A stretch of 64,000 nucleotides of DNA from Epiperipatus broadwayi. Its lineage: Eukaryota; Onychophora; Udeonychophora; Euonychophora; Peripatidae. How positions within the stretch are numbered: position 1 is the first letter of the stretch; every line of letters starts with the position of its first letter. Below are positions 25,004 to 36,870 of this stretch, one piece after another. Location: positions 932,001 through 996,000 of the forward strand of contig JAQFVV010000230.1 in the NCBI GenBank assembly GCA_028023455.1. The letters run 5' to 3'. Under the pieces are notes generated by a model, which saw only the letters and a program-made list of their open reading frames with translations, did not search any database and had not been told where the DNA came from. A program made the translations under genes and the position numbers.

Positions 25004-26565
25004 ATAGAGAGCGCTTGAATGTACTCATTCCAGAATTACTATATCAATTAGGAAATATAGAATCAGTTAAAGTTAAAAATGGGGTGGACTAAAGCAAGGA
25101 TGCCCTATGTCATCTATTTGTTTTTGTTATATTTGAGAGAAATGGAGAGAGCTATAGAAAGACTAGGAAGAGGGATAGAGATATCATTAATAGATGGTAA
25201 GGGAATATATAAATTATCGGGTCTTTTATTTGCTGATGATGTCTTTTTGTGCACAGAAAGAAGGGAAGATATGAAAGTTTATGCTGAAGACATGCACAAG
25301 GATGGGTAAAGAGATTGGGGATTAAATTTAGTGAAGAAAAGTCAAAAGTAATGATGATAAATGCTGGGGAAAGAGAAGAGAAGGAATTTTTATTGGAGGA
25401 TATAAAGTTAAATGTGATGATTAGGTATAACTATTTGTGGATCTTCTTAAGTAATCAGAGATACTGCTTGGATGAATGGAATAAAAAATTGATAAATGAA
25501 GCAATGAAAAGAAAGAGACTGAGAAGGAAATTAACAGTTTTCATATAATAAATATGATGTAATTAGAATTGTATGGAAGGGAGAGGCAGTAACAAGGTTA
25601 ACTTATGGTAATGATGCATGATGTGTTAGTAAAAGGGTGTTAGATTACTTAGAAAAAGTACAAAAAAAAAGTAGGAAGACATGCATTAGATGCAGATGTG
25701 TGGATAGCAAAGGAGGCAATTCAAGTAGAAATGGGATGGTTAAGTTTTTATATGAGAGATGAAAAATGTAAAATGAAAATGTTCAGTAGTTTGAATTTAT
25801 GGATAATAAGAGAATAGCCAAAATAGTATTTAATTGGGTTATAAATAAAGGACATGCAACAAGATGAGTGAGAAAGGTAGTATGATTTGCAGAAGATAAC
25901 AACATGAGTGAGAAAGGTAGTATGATTTGCAGAAGATTTAGAATAAAGACTTTATGTCAGTATACTTTAACAAAATGTGAAATGACTTTGTGGCAAAGAA
26001 TGGACTGAAGAATAGATACATTAATAAAAAATAATAAAGAGTTGGAGAGATGGAGAACTGGTATGGAGAGTAAAAAGAGATAAACATAATATTGGATGTG
26101 AGTTAATTAATGATAATAGCAAGGAAAGTAGTTTACTGTTTAGGGATTAAATAGGATTGTTAGCAACAAGGGAATATATACATAAATGAAAAAATGTGGG
26201 TAATTTAGTCTGTAAATTATGTAAGGGAGGCATAGAAAATATTAGTCATCTGTTAATTGAATGTAAATGCCTACAAGCAGAAAGGATACAAATAATGTTG
26301 TGGGAAAATAAATATAAACAAAGTGATTATACAGAAAGTGAGTTCTTGGTTTTTATGCTGGGTTTAGGAAAAAATAAGGAGGATTTAGATATAAATGCCA
26401 TAGAGTTGGCAAAGATTGTGTTGTGTAAATGGGATGGAGCAGGATAGAGGAATGGTATGGGAAGGTAAGGTGGCTAATATTTTTCTCTGGGCATAGCGGC
26501 TGAAAGATTCCTGACTCCAAGAAAGAAGCCACAGTACATTACATCACATCACATATAGAAAGCGC
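25004..26565 (+). mobile_element. 5'-truncated non-LTR retrotransposon with RT and zinc-knuckle remnants
   Basis: The longest copy of the TCACA-tail family, about 1.54 kb, flanked by ATAGAGAGCGC (25004-25014) and ATAGAAAGCGC (26555-26565), an 11-bp duplication with one mismatch. A first frame (25079-25309) holds YLFLLYLREMERAIER and the RT catalytic box GLLFADDVFLC (FADD at 25229-25240). A second frame (25315-25548) holds GIKFSEEKSKVM, typical of the following RT block, and YLWIFLSN. A third (26196-26447) holds the terminal knuckle CKLCKGGIENISHLLIECKC (CxxC...H...C). Frameshifts separate all three, and a tandem duplication of about 41 bp lies at 25857-25940, so it cannot encode a working enzyme. 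The 3' end has TGGCTAAT...TTTTCTCTGGGCATAG and a CATCACATCACAT tail. In the intact family this protein would copy the element's RNA into DNA at the nicked target. Confidence 0.85.
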
Positions 26566-27149
26566 AGGTCAAAGAGAAGACACTGTGGAATTGAACAAAT
26601 TATTATCCACATCATGAGCCAGTAATACATTTGTGTTGGCAGACTTGTTACAAAATTTATGAAAACAGGATATTTCAATTTGTGTACTGAGAATAATAGA
26701 GGGCATATGTATATAATAAATAATCACTGATCTGTGAGTTAAATATTTTAGGACATTTCTAAAATATTGTGTGCAAACATTCTTTAATTCATGGTACAGT
26801 GATGATTTATTTCATATAGTTATTCTACTAGTTAGGATATTTCCTGCCCATATGAGATTGTAAATAAGAAAGAAATTGTCTCTACTCTGGATAGTATATA
26901 TTCGATATCATAATAACATTGATTGAATAAAGCAAAATATATTTGTATGTGAGTATTTTACAGTTTAAAATAAATTGATTATCTGGAAGCAGCAAAATAT
27001 ACTCTTTGAATGTGATTATATAATGCTTTAAAATAAATTTCTGACGAATGTGCTTTTGTCTACAATACATGTATAACACAAAAGCAACAGCCTGATTTTT
27101 TTCACTAGATGGCACTTATGTTCTTATAGATCTACGTTAGGAGGATTGT
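26566..27149. other. AT-rich spacer between two retrotransposon copies
   Basis: No feature is supported. The 77-aa − strand frame at 26882-27115 has no recognisable motif. Confidence 0.4.
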
Positions 27150-27735
27150 TGAGTGTTATAGTGGTAAGGAATGGGATAAAGGAATAGAAGCATTAATAAA
27201 AAAATAGGGAGTTGGAGAGATGGAGAACTAGTATGGAGGGTAAGAAGAGTTTAAATATATATAGAAGTAAACGCAATATTGGATGCGAGTTAGTTTAGTA
27301 AGGGAAGTAGTTTATTGTTTAAGGCTCGAATGGGATCTTTAGCAACAAGAGAATATACAATGTAAATGGAAAACTATGGGTGATTTAGTGTGCAAATTGT
27401 GTAAGGAAGGTATAGAAAATATTAGGCATCTGTTGATTGAATGTAAATGCTTGAAAGCAGAAAGAGTACAGATAATGAAGTTATGGGGAATAGGTATGAA
27501 CAAAGTGACTATTAGTTTTTATGCTGGGTTTGTGAAAAGATAAGGGGGATTTAGATATAAAGGCCATAGTGTTGACAAAAGATTATGTTGTGGAAATGGG
27601 ATGGTGCAGAATATGGGAAGACTTAGAGAGGGGAATGGAAAATAAAGTGGCTAACAGGTTTATCTGGGCATAATTGCTGAGATATTCTTGACTTCGTTTA
27701 AGGAGAAGCCAAATACATCACTTCACATTTTCTTA
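27150..27735 (+). mobile_element. Non-LTR retrotransposon 3' fragment (TCACA-tail family)
   Basis: It aligns with the last part of the 25.0-26.6 kb element: GTTGGAGAGATGGAGAACTA, LVCKLCKEGIENIRHLLIEC (zinc knuckle, about 27388-27447), LKAERVQIMKLW, and CTAACAGGTTTATCTGGGCA, with a short CATCACTTCACAT tail. It begins further 3' than the neighbouring copy, so it is an independent, more truncated insertion. Confidence 0.75.
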
Positions 27736-28019
27736 GGAATGCTTTAAAAATCTACTTATGATTATATATGTTTATTTAATTAAAATATCCGCAGCCGAAC
27801 TGTTCAAAATTTTTAAAAATATGTTAACAGAATACGGTAATAATTATTTCTCAGGAAGTCATGTGATATATAAGCACTATAAATGTCAAGTTTGAGCTCT
27901 GAATTGGGAACATTTAACAACTGAATTGGTTTTTACTACTGCCTCCAAATATATTGGGGGGGGGGGGCGACTTTAAAGTTTGACTGTTTTAGCTTCTGGC
28001 TGTGAAACATAGATTTTAG

Positions 28020-28150
28020 AATTTAGACAGTGGTTACAAATGAATATAGCAAAAAGCATATTGAAATAGCAAAAAGGGATGGAAAAAAATATGGGATTGA
28101 TCTTTTAAAAAATTAAGGAATTTAAATGGAGAGGGCAAGAAGATTTCCCA
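28020..28150 (+). mobile_element. Possible retrotransposon C-terminal debris
   Basis: The broken + strand frames give CETxILEFRQW, followed by IKEFKWRGQED, reminiscent of the CETWT...IKxLKWxG pattern of the 10.3 and 52.7 kb fragments. Very decayed. Confidence 0.25.
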
Positions 28151-28295
28151 TGGATTAGATTCATTTCTCAATTGGACATTAATTGATAAAAAAAATTTGT
28201 GGAAAAAACATAATTTATAATAGTATGGTAGAATGCCAGTAAATCAAGTTCATATCATGTGACTTAATTTCATAAGCTTGTATTACAAATGTTAA

Positions 28296-28437
28296 GCATG
28301 CTAATAGTTCTTAACGAGCTTTTCTAAATATCCCTATCCTCAAACTGGTTTCTAACTCTCACTGACAACAGCTAGAGCTAGAAACCGGTCTGGGGATAGG
28401 GATATTCAGAAAAGCTTGTTAAGAGCTATTAGCATGC
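28296..28437. repeat. Hairpin repeat related to the foldback family
   Basis: The left arm begins GCATGCTAATAGTTCTTAAC and includes ATCCCTATCCTCAAACTGGT. The right arm is the near-perfect complement and ends CTATTAGCATGC. Arms are about 64 bp and the loop about 10-14 bp. The ACTGGTTTCT...AGAAACCGGTCTGGGGAT core resembles the ACTAGTTTCTGG / AGAAACTAGTCTGGGGATAT core of the larger foldback elements. A partial relative lies at about 29095-29160. Confidence 0.65.
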
Positions 28438-29084
28438 TCATTATCTTATAAATAGTACGGTAAATCAAGATGTTAACCACATCATTAAAGATTAGGAAAA
28501 CTTGTGATAATACAGATTCCAAATTAGTTCTACCTATACAAATATAGTGTCAGATTACAATATATCTGCTAAATTGGTTTAAAATGTTTCAGTTCTGAAT
28601 AAATATATATATATTATGGTGGTTTGATGCAAATATACAGTGGAGACATTGGAACTTAATATTCACGATTCATATCCATCTCTATTACGTAAGTAGTCTT
28701 AAAAAGACTTTTTACGAATTCCTGAATAAAAAAGCCATTTGGTTGTGCACTTATTTTTTTAATTCTAGTTTGAATAGCAGAATTGCATTGTGGGTATAAG
28801 ATTGGTGCTGTCTATTTTGATTTTTTTTCTGCGGTTTAGGTAGTTTCTTATTTAATATAATGCATTTAATTTAAGTAAAAAATTGGGGATGTGATGATTT
28901 ACTGCTACAAAAATATTTTAAATGCCCATAGATATATTGTATACAGACTTCAGCCAGCATATGCATGCTTCTATTTACCATAAAAGTATATATATTTTAT
29001 GCAACTTTCAAAATATAAATATAATGAGCATTCTAATAACTCTAAACAAGCTTGATAAATGCCGCAAGAGAAAGCATTTAAAAA

Positions 29085-29290
29085 TCTCTATCTAAAATTA
29101 TCCCTATCCCTGAACTGGTTTCAGGCTTTTGTCTATCTGCAATGAGATGCTAGGATATTCAGGCACTAGATCCAAAATACCAGCTTAAGCTCAGCATTTA
29201 TCTTCAGACATCTATATGTCTTCAAATCCAGCCATCTAACTTAAATAGCTGTACAGGGCGGAACAAAACAAAATTCATACCCACCATATA
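29085..29290 (+). repeat. Partial relative of the 28.3 kb hairpin
   Basis: ATCTCTATCTAAAATTATCC, then CCCTGAACTGGTTTCAGGCT, matches one arm of the hairpin at 28.3 kb. The opposite arm is absent or lost. Confidence 0.4.
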
Positions 29291-29754
29291 TTAATAGCCA
29301 TAGCAATATAACATCACGAAAGCATCAAAAGGCAAACTATAATAGTAAGGGAATCATGTCATACATCATGTGACTTAATTTAATAAACTTGTACGTATTT
29401 ACAAATATAAATATAATGAGCATTTTTTCAAAATCTGGATAAATTAAGTTGCTATATATAAATTGTATATAATATAGAAGTTAAAGATGGAAGAAATATG
29501 TGTGTTTAAGCAATATAGGTGGATTGTTTTATTTATCTATGATTAAAATAAGTAATTGAATAGGTGGTTAGGGTGTTATGTGATGTTTGAGTGCCAGATG
29601 TAACAATCCAGGAATTTTTTCCTCTTGAGTCTATCACTCCTATCACTGCACAATGTTTTATTTGTGGTATCTAAGCACATCTTGTTAATAACTAATTTCA
29701 ATTGTCTTTCCGTTACAAAAACATTAAATACTTTTATTTTGTATTCATTAAAAA

Positions 29755-29850
29755 TAATGGGTTTATTGTTCAAACCCTGGAAGTGACAGTGAAACTATGA
29801 TCCTTAGAGTTTGAAGTCCAGAATCGGAAGTCTACTGCTGCATAAACAAA
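29755..29850 (-). repeat. SINE (AATAAA-tailed family), reverse orientation
   Basis: Blocks GGGTTTATTGTTCAAACCCT, GGAAGTGACAGTGAAACTAT and GATCCTTAGAGTTTGAAGTC follow the family order. Confidence 0.55.
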
Positions 29851-30604
29851 ACTGGACTCTGTACTTATTCTTTAATGGGATCGAAGCAGTCAGCATTGTT
29901 TTAAATATAGTTATGTTTTTGTTTTTGCTTTTCAAGATTCCTCTTTTTAAGATTTAGAAGAGTATTCCAACTTTTGCTATTTTATTTATAAGTTTGATAA
30001 AAACAATTACTACAGAACTATACTTGAATTAAAATTTAATCCATTGCTTAGCTTGTACTTAGTTCGATTTTTTTATTTTATTTATAGTTTGTTGCTAAGC
30101 TCTTGTTTTTCATTTCTTTCTTTGGTATAGTTTATTAATTTTAAGTTATTGTTGGGTTCACTTTTAAATAGTTAATATAAATACTACTACCACTAGTATT
30201 GCTATTGCTACTACTAAAACCCATATAACTAGCCTTGTTAGTTTAATTATCTAGGGGAAAGATTTTGAAAATCAAGTCATAGTGATTCTTATTGATGTAA
30301 TTTTCTTTTGATGTCTCTCTTCTTATCTCAATTTATTGCAACATCTTTTTATATAAATCACAACTTTTTAATGAATTCTAAGTGTTTATCACTACTTATA
30401 TTCAAGTCTTTATCATCAAGTTCCATGAATGTAATAAATAAATACAGCTATTTAAATGAACATGCTATATGAAGGACCTTTTGTAAGGATACCATATTAT
30501 GCATCATGCCTCCATGTTCAAATTCTCTAGTAAACATGGAATATTTTTTTCCTTTAACAGGCCCAGGATTCTTTTTTTTTTTTTTTAAAGATATCCAACT
30601 CATA

Positions 30605-30690
30605 TCTAATCATCTAATAGTGGTTACCTGAATGGATATCTAGCTATTTTATATCCACATAAAGCAAGGATGGAAAACTTTAATTCCTCA
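30605..30690 (+). repeat. Second SINE-like family (GGTATCTA box)
   Basis: ATAGTGGTTACCTGAATGGA, then TATCTAGCTATT and AAAGCAAGGATGG, aligns with the 15.24 and 2.9 kb copies. Confidence 0.35.
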
Positions 30691-31103
30691 TAACATAGTA
30701 ATCAGCAAATCTAATGTTCTTTCTCTTTGGTGTTAGGAGCTTTTAGGGTGGCCTTTGCTTTATGGTGGACCATACAAAGGCCCTTTTATTATATATCACA
30801 TAAGAAGTGTGATTCATTAGGGGAAAACAATATTTGCAAAGATTGGTGAAAGAGCTTCATTGTTTGAATAATGAATTGCAGTTAAAGGGGTATAAAACTA
30901 AACCAATGATAAGGTCATTCTGAAAAGTCATCATTCACATGATTGTTAAATGCTGATGCCAGCTTTAAGCACCACTTAATAATATTCAGGAAAATATGCT
31001 ATTTTCATATTCCAGGTAGTCAGTTAATAATCGTTAATAAAGCAGAAAATCACATAGCATTAGAATGCTAGCTAAAAAAAATTTTTTGTTACTAAAATTC
31101 TCT

Positions 31104-31278
31104 CATGACCATAGTTTCATCTATTAACAAATAGACTTCCAAGTGAAATTCAGCTAGATAAAAAAATCAACATCACTAAAATTCTCATGGTCATAGTTTA
31201 ATCTATTAACAAATAATTGTTTATATCTAGTTGAATTTCACTTGAGAATGTCTAATTGTTAATAGGTGAAACTATGAT
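31104..31278. repeat. Inverted repeat with an extra internal direct copy
   Basis: CATGACCATAGTTTCATCTA (31104) through GAAATTCAGCTAGATA pairs with TATCTAGTTGAATTTCACTT (31224) through GGTGAAACTATGAT. A direct copy of the outer part (CATGGTCATAGTTTAATCTA, from about 31186) lies between them. It sits about 530 bp upstream of the first kinase exon. Confidence 0.55.
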
Positions 31279-31809
31279 TGTATCATTTAATTTACATATG
31301 GCTAAATATAATTATGCAAATGTTTTGTATGTGTATTAAGTTCTCTGCCTAAAGGCTGATTGACCAATTAAATCAGGAGTTCTTAACTAGTAGTCTATAG
31401 GCCATTGGGAAAACATCAAAAAATTTGGGACTGTTCATGAGTTTGAATTGCAAAAAATCAACTATTTTCTTTGACCTCTAATTAAAATCTAGTCTTTTCT
31501 TCACCTATGAATGTGTGTAAAAAATTACTGTAGCATTCATTTTATATCACATTACAATTGTTCCATATGTCAAAAAAAAAAAAATCACGTTCATCCATAC
31601 TTTGAAATTATAATAGTTGTTAGGCCTGACACTAATTAGATCACATATGATCACAATGTCATAAAATTATCCATTGCAAATTTCCGGTAAGGAATCTGAG
31701 GAACAAATGTAAACTTTTTAAATATATATTAATTTGTAAATACATGTACAGTTATAATTAGATGATAGTTTATAATGTAAATTGTAATGTGATTTTTTTT
31801 TTTTTGCAG

Positions 31810-31936
31810 CCTCAAAATATTTTACTCGGTACATCCTTCCCTCATGGTGATGTTAAACTGTGTGACTTTGGAATTTCTCGGTTAGTTAGTTCTGGTTGTG
31901 AAGTTCGTGAAATTTTAGGAACACCTGATTATGTTG
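31810..31936 (+). CDS. DRAK/STK17-like Ser/Thr kinase, internal exon (catalytic loop end to activation loop)
   Basis: This is an internal coding exon of a protein kinase of the DAPK-related apoptosis-inducing (DRAK, STK17A/B) type. It encodes 42 residues plus one base. It begins with PQNILL, the end of the catalytic loop with the Mg-binding Asn, contains the DFG motif (31864-31872, in KLCDFGISR), and ends in the activation segment EILGTPDYV. The acceptor is a T-run followed by GCAG (ends 31809) and the donor is GTATGT (starts 31937). It starts in phase 0 and ends in phase 1, and the leftover G joins CT of the exon at 49182 to give Ala of the APE motif. Known STK17 proteins have very similar VREI-GTP-YVAPEILSY segments, so the subfamily is fairly secure; another DAPK-group kinase is the main alternative. 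The HxDLK portion must lie on an earlier exon, which I did not find in the 31.8 kb upstream. No symbol is given because the species is unknown. Confidence 0.9.
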
Positions 31937-33389
31937 GTATGTATTTATTTCCACTTTTTTTTCTTTTGATGATGCATTATTTAAAATATTTTAATTTAGA
32001 TGGTCTTTTTATTTATAAATTGATGGATATTTAATAAATTTTATTCAGTTTTGTATTTTTTAATCAATTTTTTTTTATTTATTTAAAGTACATGCTTCAC
32101 GTAATTTTTCTGAAGTAATTGGATTTTTTTTTTCACTTAGCTTTTTTTTTTGGAAAGTAAATTTTACTGCCTTTGTAATGTGATTTTATAAAATTGTTAT
32201 TTCCAGTATAATAAAGGCTAAATTTTTGATGGAAGAAGGGAGGGGATTTAAATTATTTGTTAAAAATTCATAAGTGATATTAATTATTTTGCTTTCAAAA
32301 TTAATTATTAATATTAGCACTAAAATAATTCATTCTAAAGTGTTATATTTAAACTGTAAAATGTTAATAGCTAACTTGTTTTCTTATTTAAATTACTTCT
32401 TAACAGCCAAAGCTTATATATTCTATCTGTTACCTTGGCGATCCCAATGTTAACATATACATATTGTGAAGTGAGTGATAAATTTTTAAATCAATTTTAC
32501 ATCCTGTAAAAACATCTTAGAAGTATTGGTTTTTTAAATGCATGCAAATCCTTTGTATTTTAACACAGTGATAAAAATGGCAAGCAGGAGTAATGGTTTT
32601 TGTATTGATTCTCAATTGAGGAAAGACAAACAAACTAATAAATCTCTTTAGTCAATTAACTAAACTGTGTTCAGGTGACCAATTTCTTGGGGACGAAGTA
32701 ACATTTGAGGCTGAATTCAATTTATTGATCATATTAGAATTTGTTTTTCTTACAGTCATTGCAAAGTAATAAAATTGCATCTTGTGATACTACCATTTGG
32801 TTTTTAACACAATAGCTCAAAGATATGTAATAGTGAAATATGGAATTTCCACACACTTTGATAAATTGAATCTAAAAAAAGTGTATTTTTTCTAATTTGT
32901 GAAAGGTAGATGCTTATGAGTACTTACAGAAAATTTTGGCTGCAAGAAAAATAAATAGATTGATATTGAATATGATTAAATCTTGCTTATTGATCAAATT
33001 GGCAAGAGATGTAATAACAGATTGAGCCCATCTTTTCCTTCAAATGATTGTACTGAGACATTTTTAAATTTATGTTGCTCAATCAAAAATCTATCTTGTA
33101 ACCGTAAATACTGTGCTAAACCACATGGACCAGTTGTTTTTATTTTAGTCATATTACAAGTTGTCCTAGTCCATAACAAAAACATGACTAGAAACTATGA
33201 TGGATGTACTCTATCATTACAATAAAAAATGGGATATTGACATTTCCAGAAAAAAATCAAATAGATGATTGATTGGTTATTCTAGAGAAATATCAATTGT
33301 AATATGATCACCAGAAATTTATAATAATAAGGGCAGTATAAAATGTTTTCATAATAATGTTCTAAATTTTAATTAATAATAATTAATCC

Positions 33390-33530
33390 AATGATCTGTC
33401 GCCCTGCTGGTTGTATGATCATTGAGCATTGGAAATAACAGATTGAGCTGTGATCCTTAACCCTGCCACATATGGCAAACAATCAAATGCTCTGTTATTT
33501 GGAATGCCATAAGGCATGATATCATTAGAA
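33390..33530. repeat. Short inverted repeat in the kinase intron
   Basis: GAGCATTGGAAATAACAGAT pairs with TGCTCTGTTATTTGGAATGC, about 50 bp apart. The surrounding sequence is AT-rich. Confidence 0.4.
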
Positions 33531-35166
33531 GCCACAGAATTGAATTGCTATTCGCATATCCTTAAGTGGTTTCAAAAGCAACATTCTACAATTGCTTTAA
33601 ACCATGCAAATTGAAACTATAGATTATTTTGGGAAATATTTAAATAATTGTTTGCCTGTGTATTCATTAAAAATTCTGAATCTATATCTTTAATTTTTTA
33701 ATTAAATTTTTTAAATGCTTTATTACATTCTTAATATAATTATTAATCAGATTTTTTATGACCTAATGATATTCTTCCTCCTGGTTATATCAATAAGATA
33801 GCCAGAAAAGGTGTTAATATAAATGAACTGATTATAAAATGTTTATTCATAAATAATCTTCTCGTACATGTACATTTTAGCATTTATGAATACTAATTAT
33901 TTTAAATGATAATAACTGTGAACATTTTCTAATAATACTAATTTAAAAAAATTTAATGAGTCTAAAAATGGCATAATTATATAAATTTACTTGTAACACA
34001 TACAAAATTTTACGAATGTAATTATAAAATTGTGCGAATATTTATATAAGCGCGCTGCTATGCATAATTATAATACTAAAATAATCTCAAGCATTTTATT
34101 TCGTAATGTAATGGAAGTGAGACGAATCTTAAAAAGGAGGAAGTTTTTTTTTTAAGGAGCGAATAAATATACCTTGAGGGACTAATTGAAAAACAATCAC
34201 TAGGAGAATTCTTTTAAAGAGCATAACAAGTAGTTCTGCAATTCATTCAAAAATTGTTCCATTTTGCGTTTATATGAATGCTTGGCAACTTTTTCGAGAT
34301 TTGATAAAGATTAACTTGCAACATTTATAAATAATTTCAATTTGAAATTATTTTGATTATTATCTTATTGTTGTTAGAATTTTAATCAGTTATTTTTATT
34401 TATCAACAGAAAATGTGATATGTAAATTCAGAAATTTCCTCCCCCCTCCTACATTAAAACTGAAGTTATTTTAAAGTCAAGGAAGATTAATACTCACCTT
34501 GAACTTAAAATTGAAAAATAGCTGTACTTTTTTTTTTTTTTAATATATAAAATAACCGTATGGTTAGTTGCGTAGAAAGTTATGTGATATTCATACAAGT
34601 ATTGCTCTGAGCGCAAAGTTCATTCAATTGATCAGATTTTTTTTTTTTGCCTATTCTATTGAAAATTATTTTCAGGAAACTTTAGCTCATGAGCCCACCG
34701 CTGAGCTAAACCATACAGAGTTTTTCTTTTTAATGTTTTAGCACTCATTACTTTATAGGATTCAAATATGTATCAAATTAGTCTATAATGTAAATCTATT
34801 AATATTTTATGTTTAGCTCTAATGTTGTGTTTATGTGTGTGCAATTTAAGCAGGATTTATTAAAATACATTACACCTTAGTTTACATTAGATGATTATCG
34901 TTTTAGATTTTTTTTTTTTTTGAGATGTCAAGCAAACGTTTGTTTTCTGCATTAATAGATTTTCTTTCTGAACCCTTTATTCAATGTAATATTTTTTGTT
35001 TATTTAGTGTATGGATTTAGATAGATTAACTATTAGCATGAAGAAAACCATAGAAGTTCTAATGAGGATATAGATTCACTAGTATCTTTATTTAATCCTT
35101 CAATTTTGTCACTATGGCCATAAATCTAATAGTTTGATGTGGTTCATACTTTGTATTTGCCCACAT
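33531..35166. other. AT-rich intronic stretch
   Basis: A tRNA-like head in reverse orientation may lie at 34683-34722 (AGCTCATGAGCCCACCGCTG then AGCTAAACCA, the complement of TGGTTTAGCTCAGCGG). Nothing else was recognised. Confidence 0.4.
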
Positions 35167-35440
35167 TTAAAAACATTTATGAAACAAGCATTTATTTTTA
35201 TATAGCGCTATGTCTGCAATTGTATTACATTCAAATATCGGCCTTTCAAGCCAATTGTGCATGCGCTTTGCGAGTGTTAATAATAAATGAATACTTTCCT
35301 TTCCAATACAAGATATAGTATTTATGCAGGAATAAAATGAATCCACAATTGGCTTGAAAGGCTGATATTTGAATGTAAAACATTTATGAAGCAAAAGAAT
35401 ACAATAATGAGCAAATGTCATGAATCTCTTCATGAGATCC
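35167..35440. repeat. Palindromic repeat with a TATATAGCGC end
   Basis: TTACATTCAAATATCGGCCT (35225) through CAAGCCAATTGTG pairs with CACAATTGGCTTGAAAGGCT (35345) through GAATGTAA. TTTATATAGCGCTATG at the left and TGCATGCGCTTTGCGAG in the loop relate it to the 38.5-39.3 kb repeats. Confidence 0.6.
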
Positions 35441-36390
35441 CATTAATGTCTAGGAAGATCGAATCCAACTGACTTTATTGTTCAATCTGGAAAAATAAAT
35501 TTATTTGGAATCTCATAAGAATTCCATTTTTTATGGCATAATTTTTCAATTGTAAATTCTTGCCAAAATGATCATGGATTTTGAATGTCTCATATGGTGA
35601 AACTATAGCTTGAGTTACTGGAAAATCTAATCTGCTTAACAGTTTTTTATATTTTTTCTTTCATACTATTTTTCTTCTGATATTTGGTGGGAAAATGTAT
35701 GAAAGACAAGAAAGTCACTGCCAAGGAGAGTAGGCTTAATTGTACCAGTAAAATATGTCTCATGGTAATATTTAATTGATTATCCAGAAGTTATAGTGAG
35801 AGAACTTTTTCTCCAAACAAAGATATAATATTTATCAGCAGAAAATGTAAATGCTAAAGAAGCTACCTAAAAAGTATTTGCATCACAAGCCCAAGTAATG
35901 ATGGCCAGCTTTCCAAGGAGATTATTCGTAGAAATTGATTTTGATCTATCTTAGATAAATAAGTAATTCTAATGTAGTATGTAATTTTATTCTCTGAATG
36001 CTTCTTATATATGTAATTAGAAGGATTTGAATTCAGGATTTTTTACTTTATTCTCCACTCTATATCAAACAACTGATACACATGCCCAAACACATGTGGA
36101 AAAAAATACACAATTCCCAATATATTTAGTGTTTCCTGAAGGTGTGTGATGATGCTGTTCTAGTTGTATTTTTATATTGGACTATTTCCATCATCTAATA
36201 TGAGTATTGAATATCTTTAGAAAAATTTAACTTTTTATTTTTTTTAACGAAAAATTTAACTTTTATTTAAATATTCCAAATACCTTCAACTATTAGTAAT
36301 AGAAGATCACACAGATTAGTATGTGCATAACATTTTGAGATGTATTATTCTCACCTTCTTCTTCAGTTGTTGATGGCCTGACCAGTGACA

Positions 36391-36485
36391 GTACTAACAT
36401 GGATTTGAACCTGGACCCTTAGATTTTTTAGTATTGAATTTTTAAGATAATGCTCTAACCAACTAAGCCATCTTGCCAAAGGCAA
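36391..36485 (-). repeat. tRNA-like SINE head, left arm
   Basis: On the − strand: an A-box TGGCTTAGTTGG (complement of 36459-36470) and a B-box GGTTCAAATCC (complement of 36401-36411), about 48 bp apart. This resembles a class II tRNA or tRNA-derived Pol III promoter. It is not a functional tRNA because the stems are not maintained. Confidence 0.6.
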
Positions 36486-36784
36486 CAGTGAGTGGAAATT
36501 TCATATACTTATCTAAGAGGTTTCTCCTGATTTCTTCACTTTTTTCTTAAGAGCAAAGTTAATTAGTGGTTTCCATACATTATATATAGTCCCACTAGGT
36601 GTTGGCTTATGGGATTTTTTGCCATTGTCAGATGAGCAGCTTCTTTAAATTTTGTTCTTTGTGCCTTTTTTTCTCTATACATAATGTATGGAAATCATTA
36701 AGCAACTTTGCTCTTAAGGAAAAAGTGGAGAAATCGGAGGAACCTCAATAGATAAGTATATGAAATTTCTACTGATTGTTGTCT

Positions 36785-36870
36785 TTGGCAGGATGGCTCA
36801 GTTGGTTAGAGCGTTACCTTAAAATTCAATACTCAAGAATCTAATGGTCCAGGTTCAAATCCCATGCTAA
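36785..36870 (+). repeat. tRNA-like SINE head, right arm
   Basis: A-box TGGCTCAGTTGG (36794-36805) and B-box GGTTCAAATCC (36852-36862) with the same spacing as the left arm. The 5' part, GGCAGGATGGCTCAGTTGGT, is very tRNA-like; the anticodon-arm region is AT-rich and unpaired. Confidence 0.65.

Noticed and set aside
1-31809. Upstream kinase exons (glycine loop, VAIK, HxDLK)
   Set aside because: I looked for donor-bordered segments encoding these motifs and found none; exons may be short or outside the window, so no call is made.
31937-32034. Continuation of the first kinase exon's frame to a stop at 32034
   Set aside because: It reads through a clean GTATGT donor; the Ala-Pro-Glu continuation is on the 49182 exon in the correct phase.
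32983-33225. 80-aa + strand ORF with an overlapping 63-aa − strand ORF
   Set aside because: Both strands open over the same stretch, no motif, and no exon-type borders; treated as chance.
36785-36870. Functional tRNA gene
   Set aside because: A and B boxes are present, but acceptor and anticodon stems do not pair; it is inside a repeat arm with an inverted twin.
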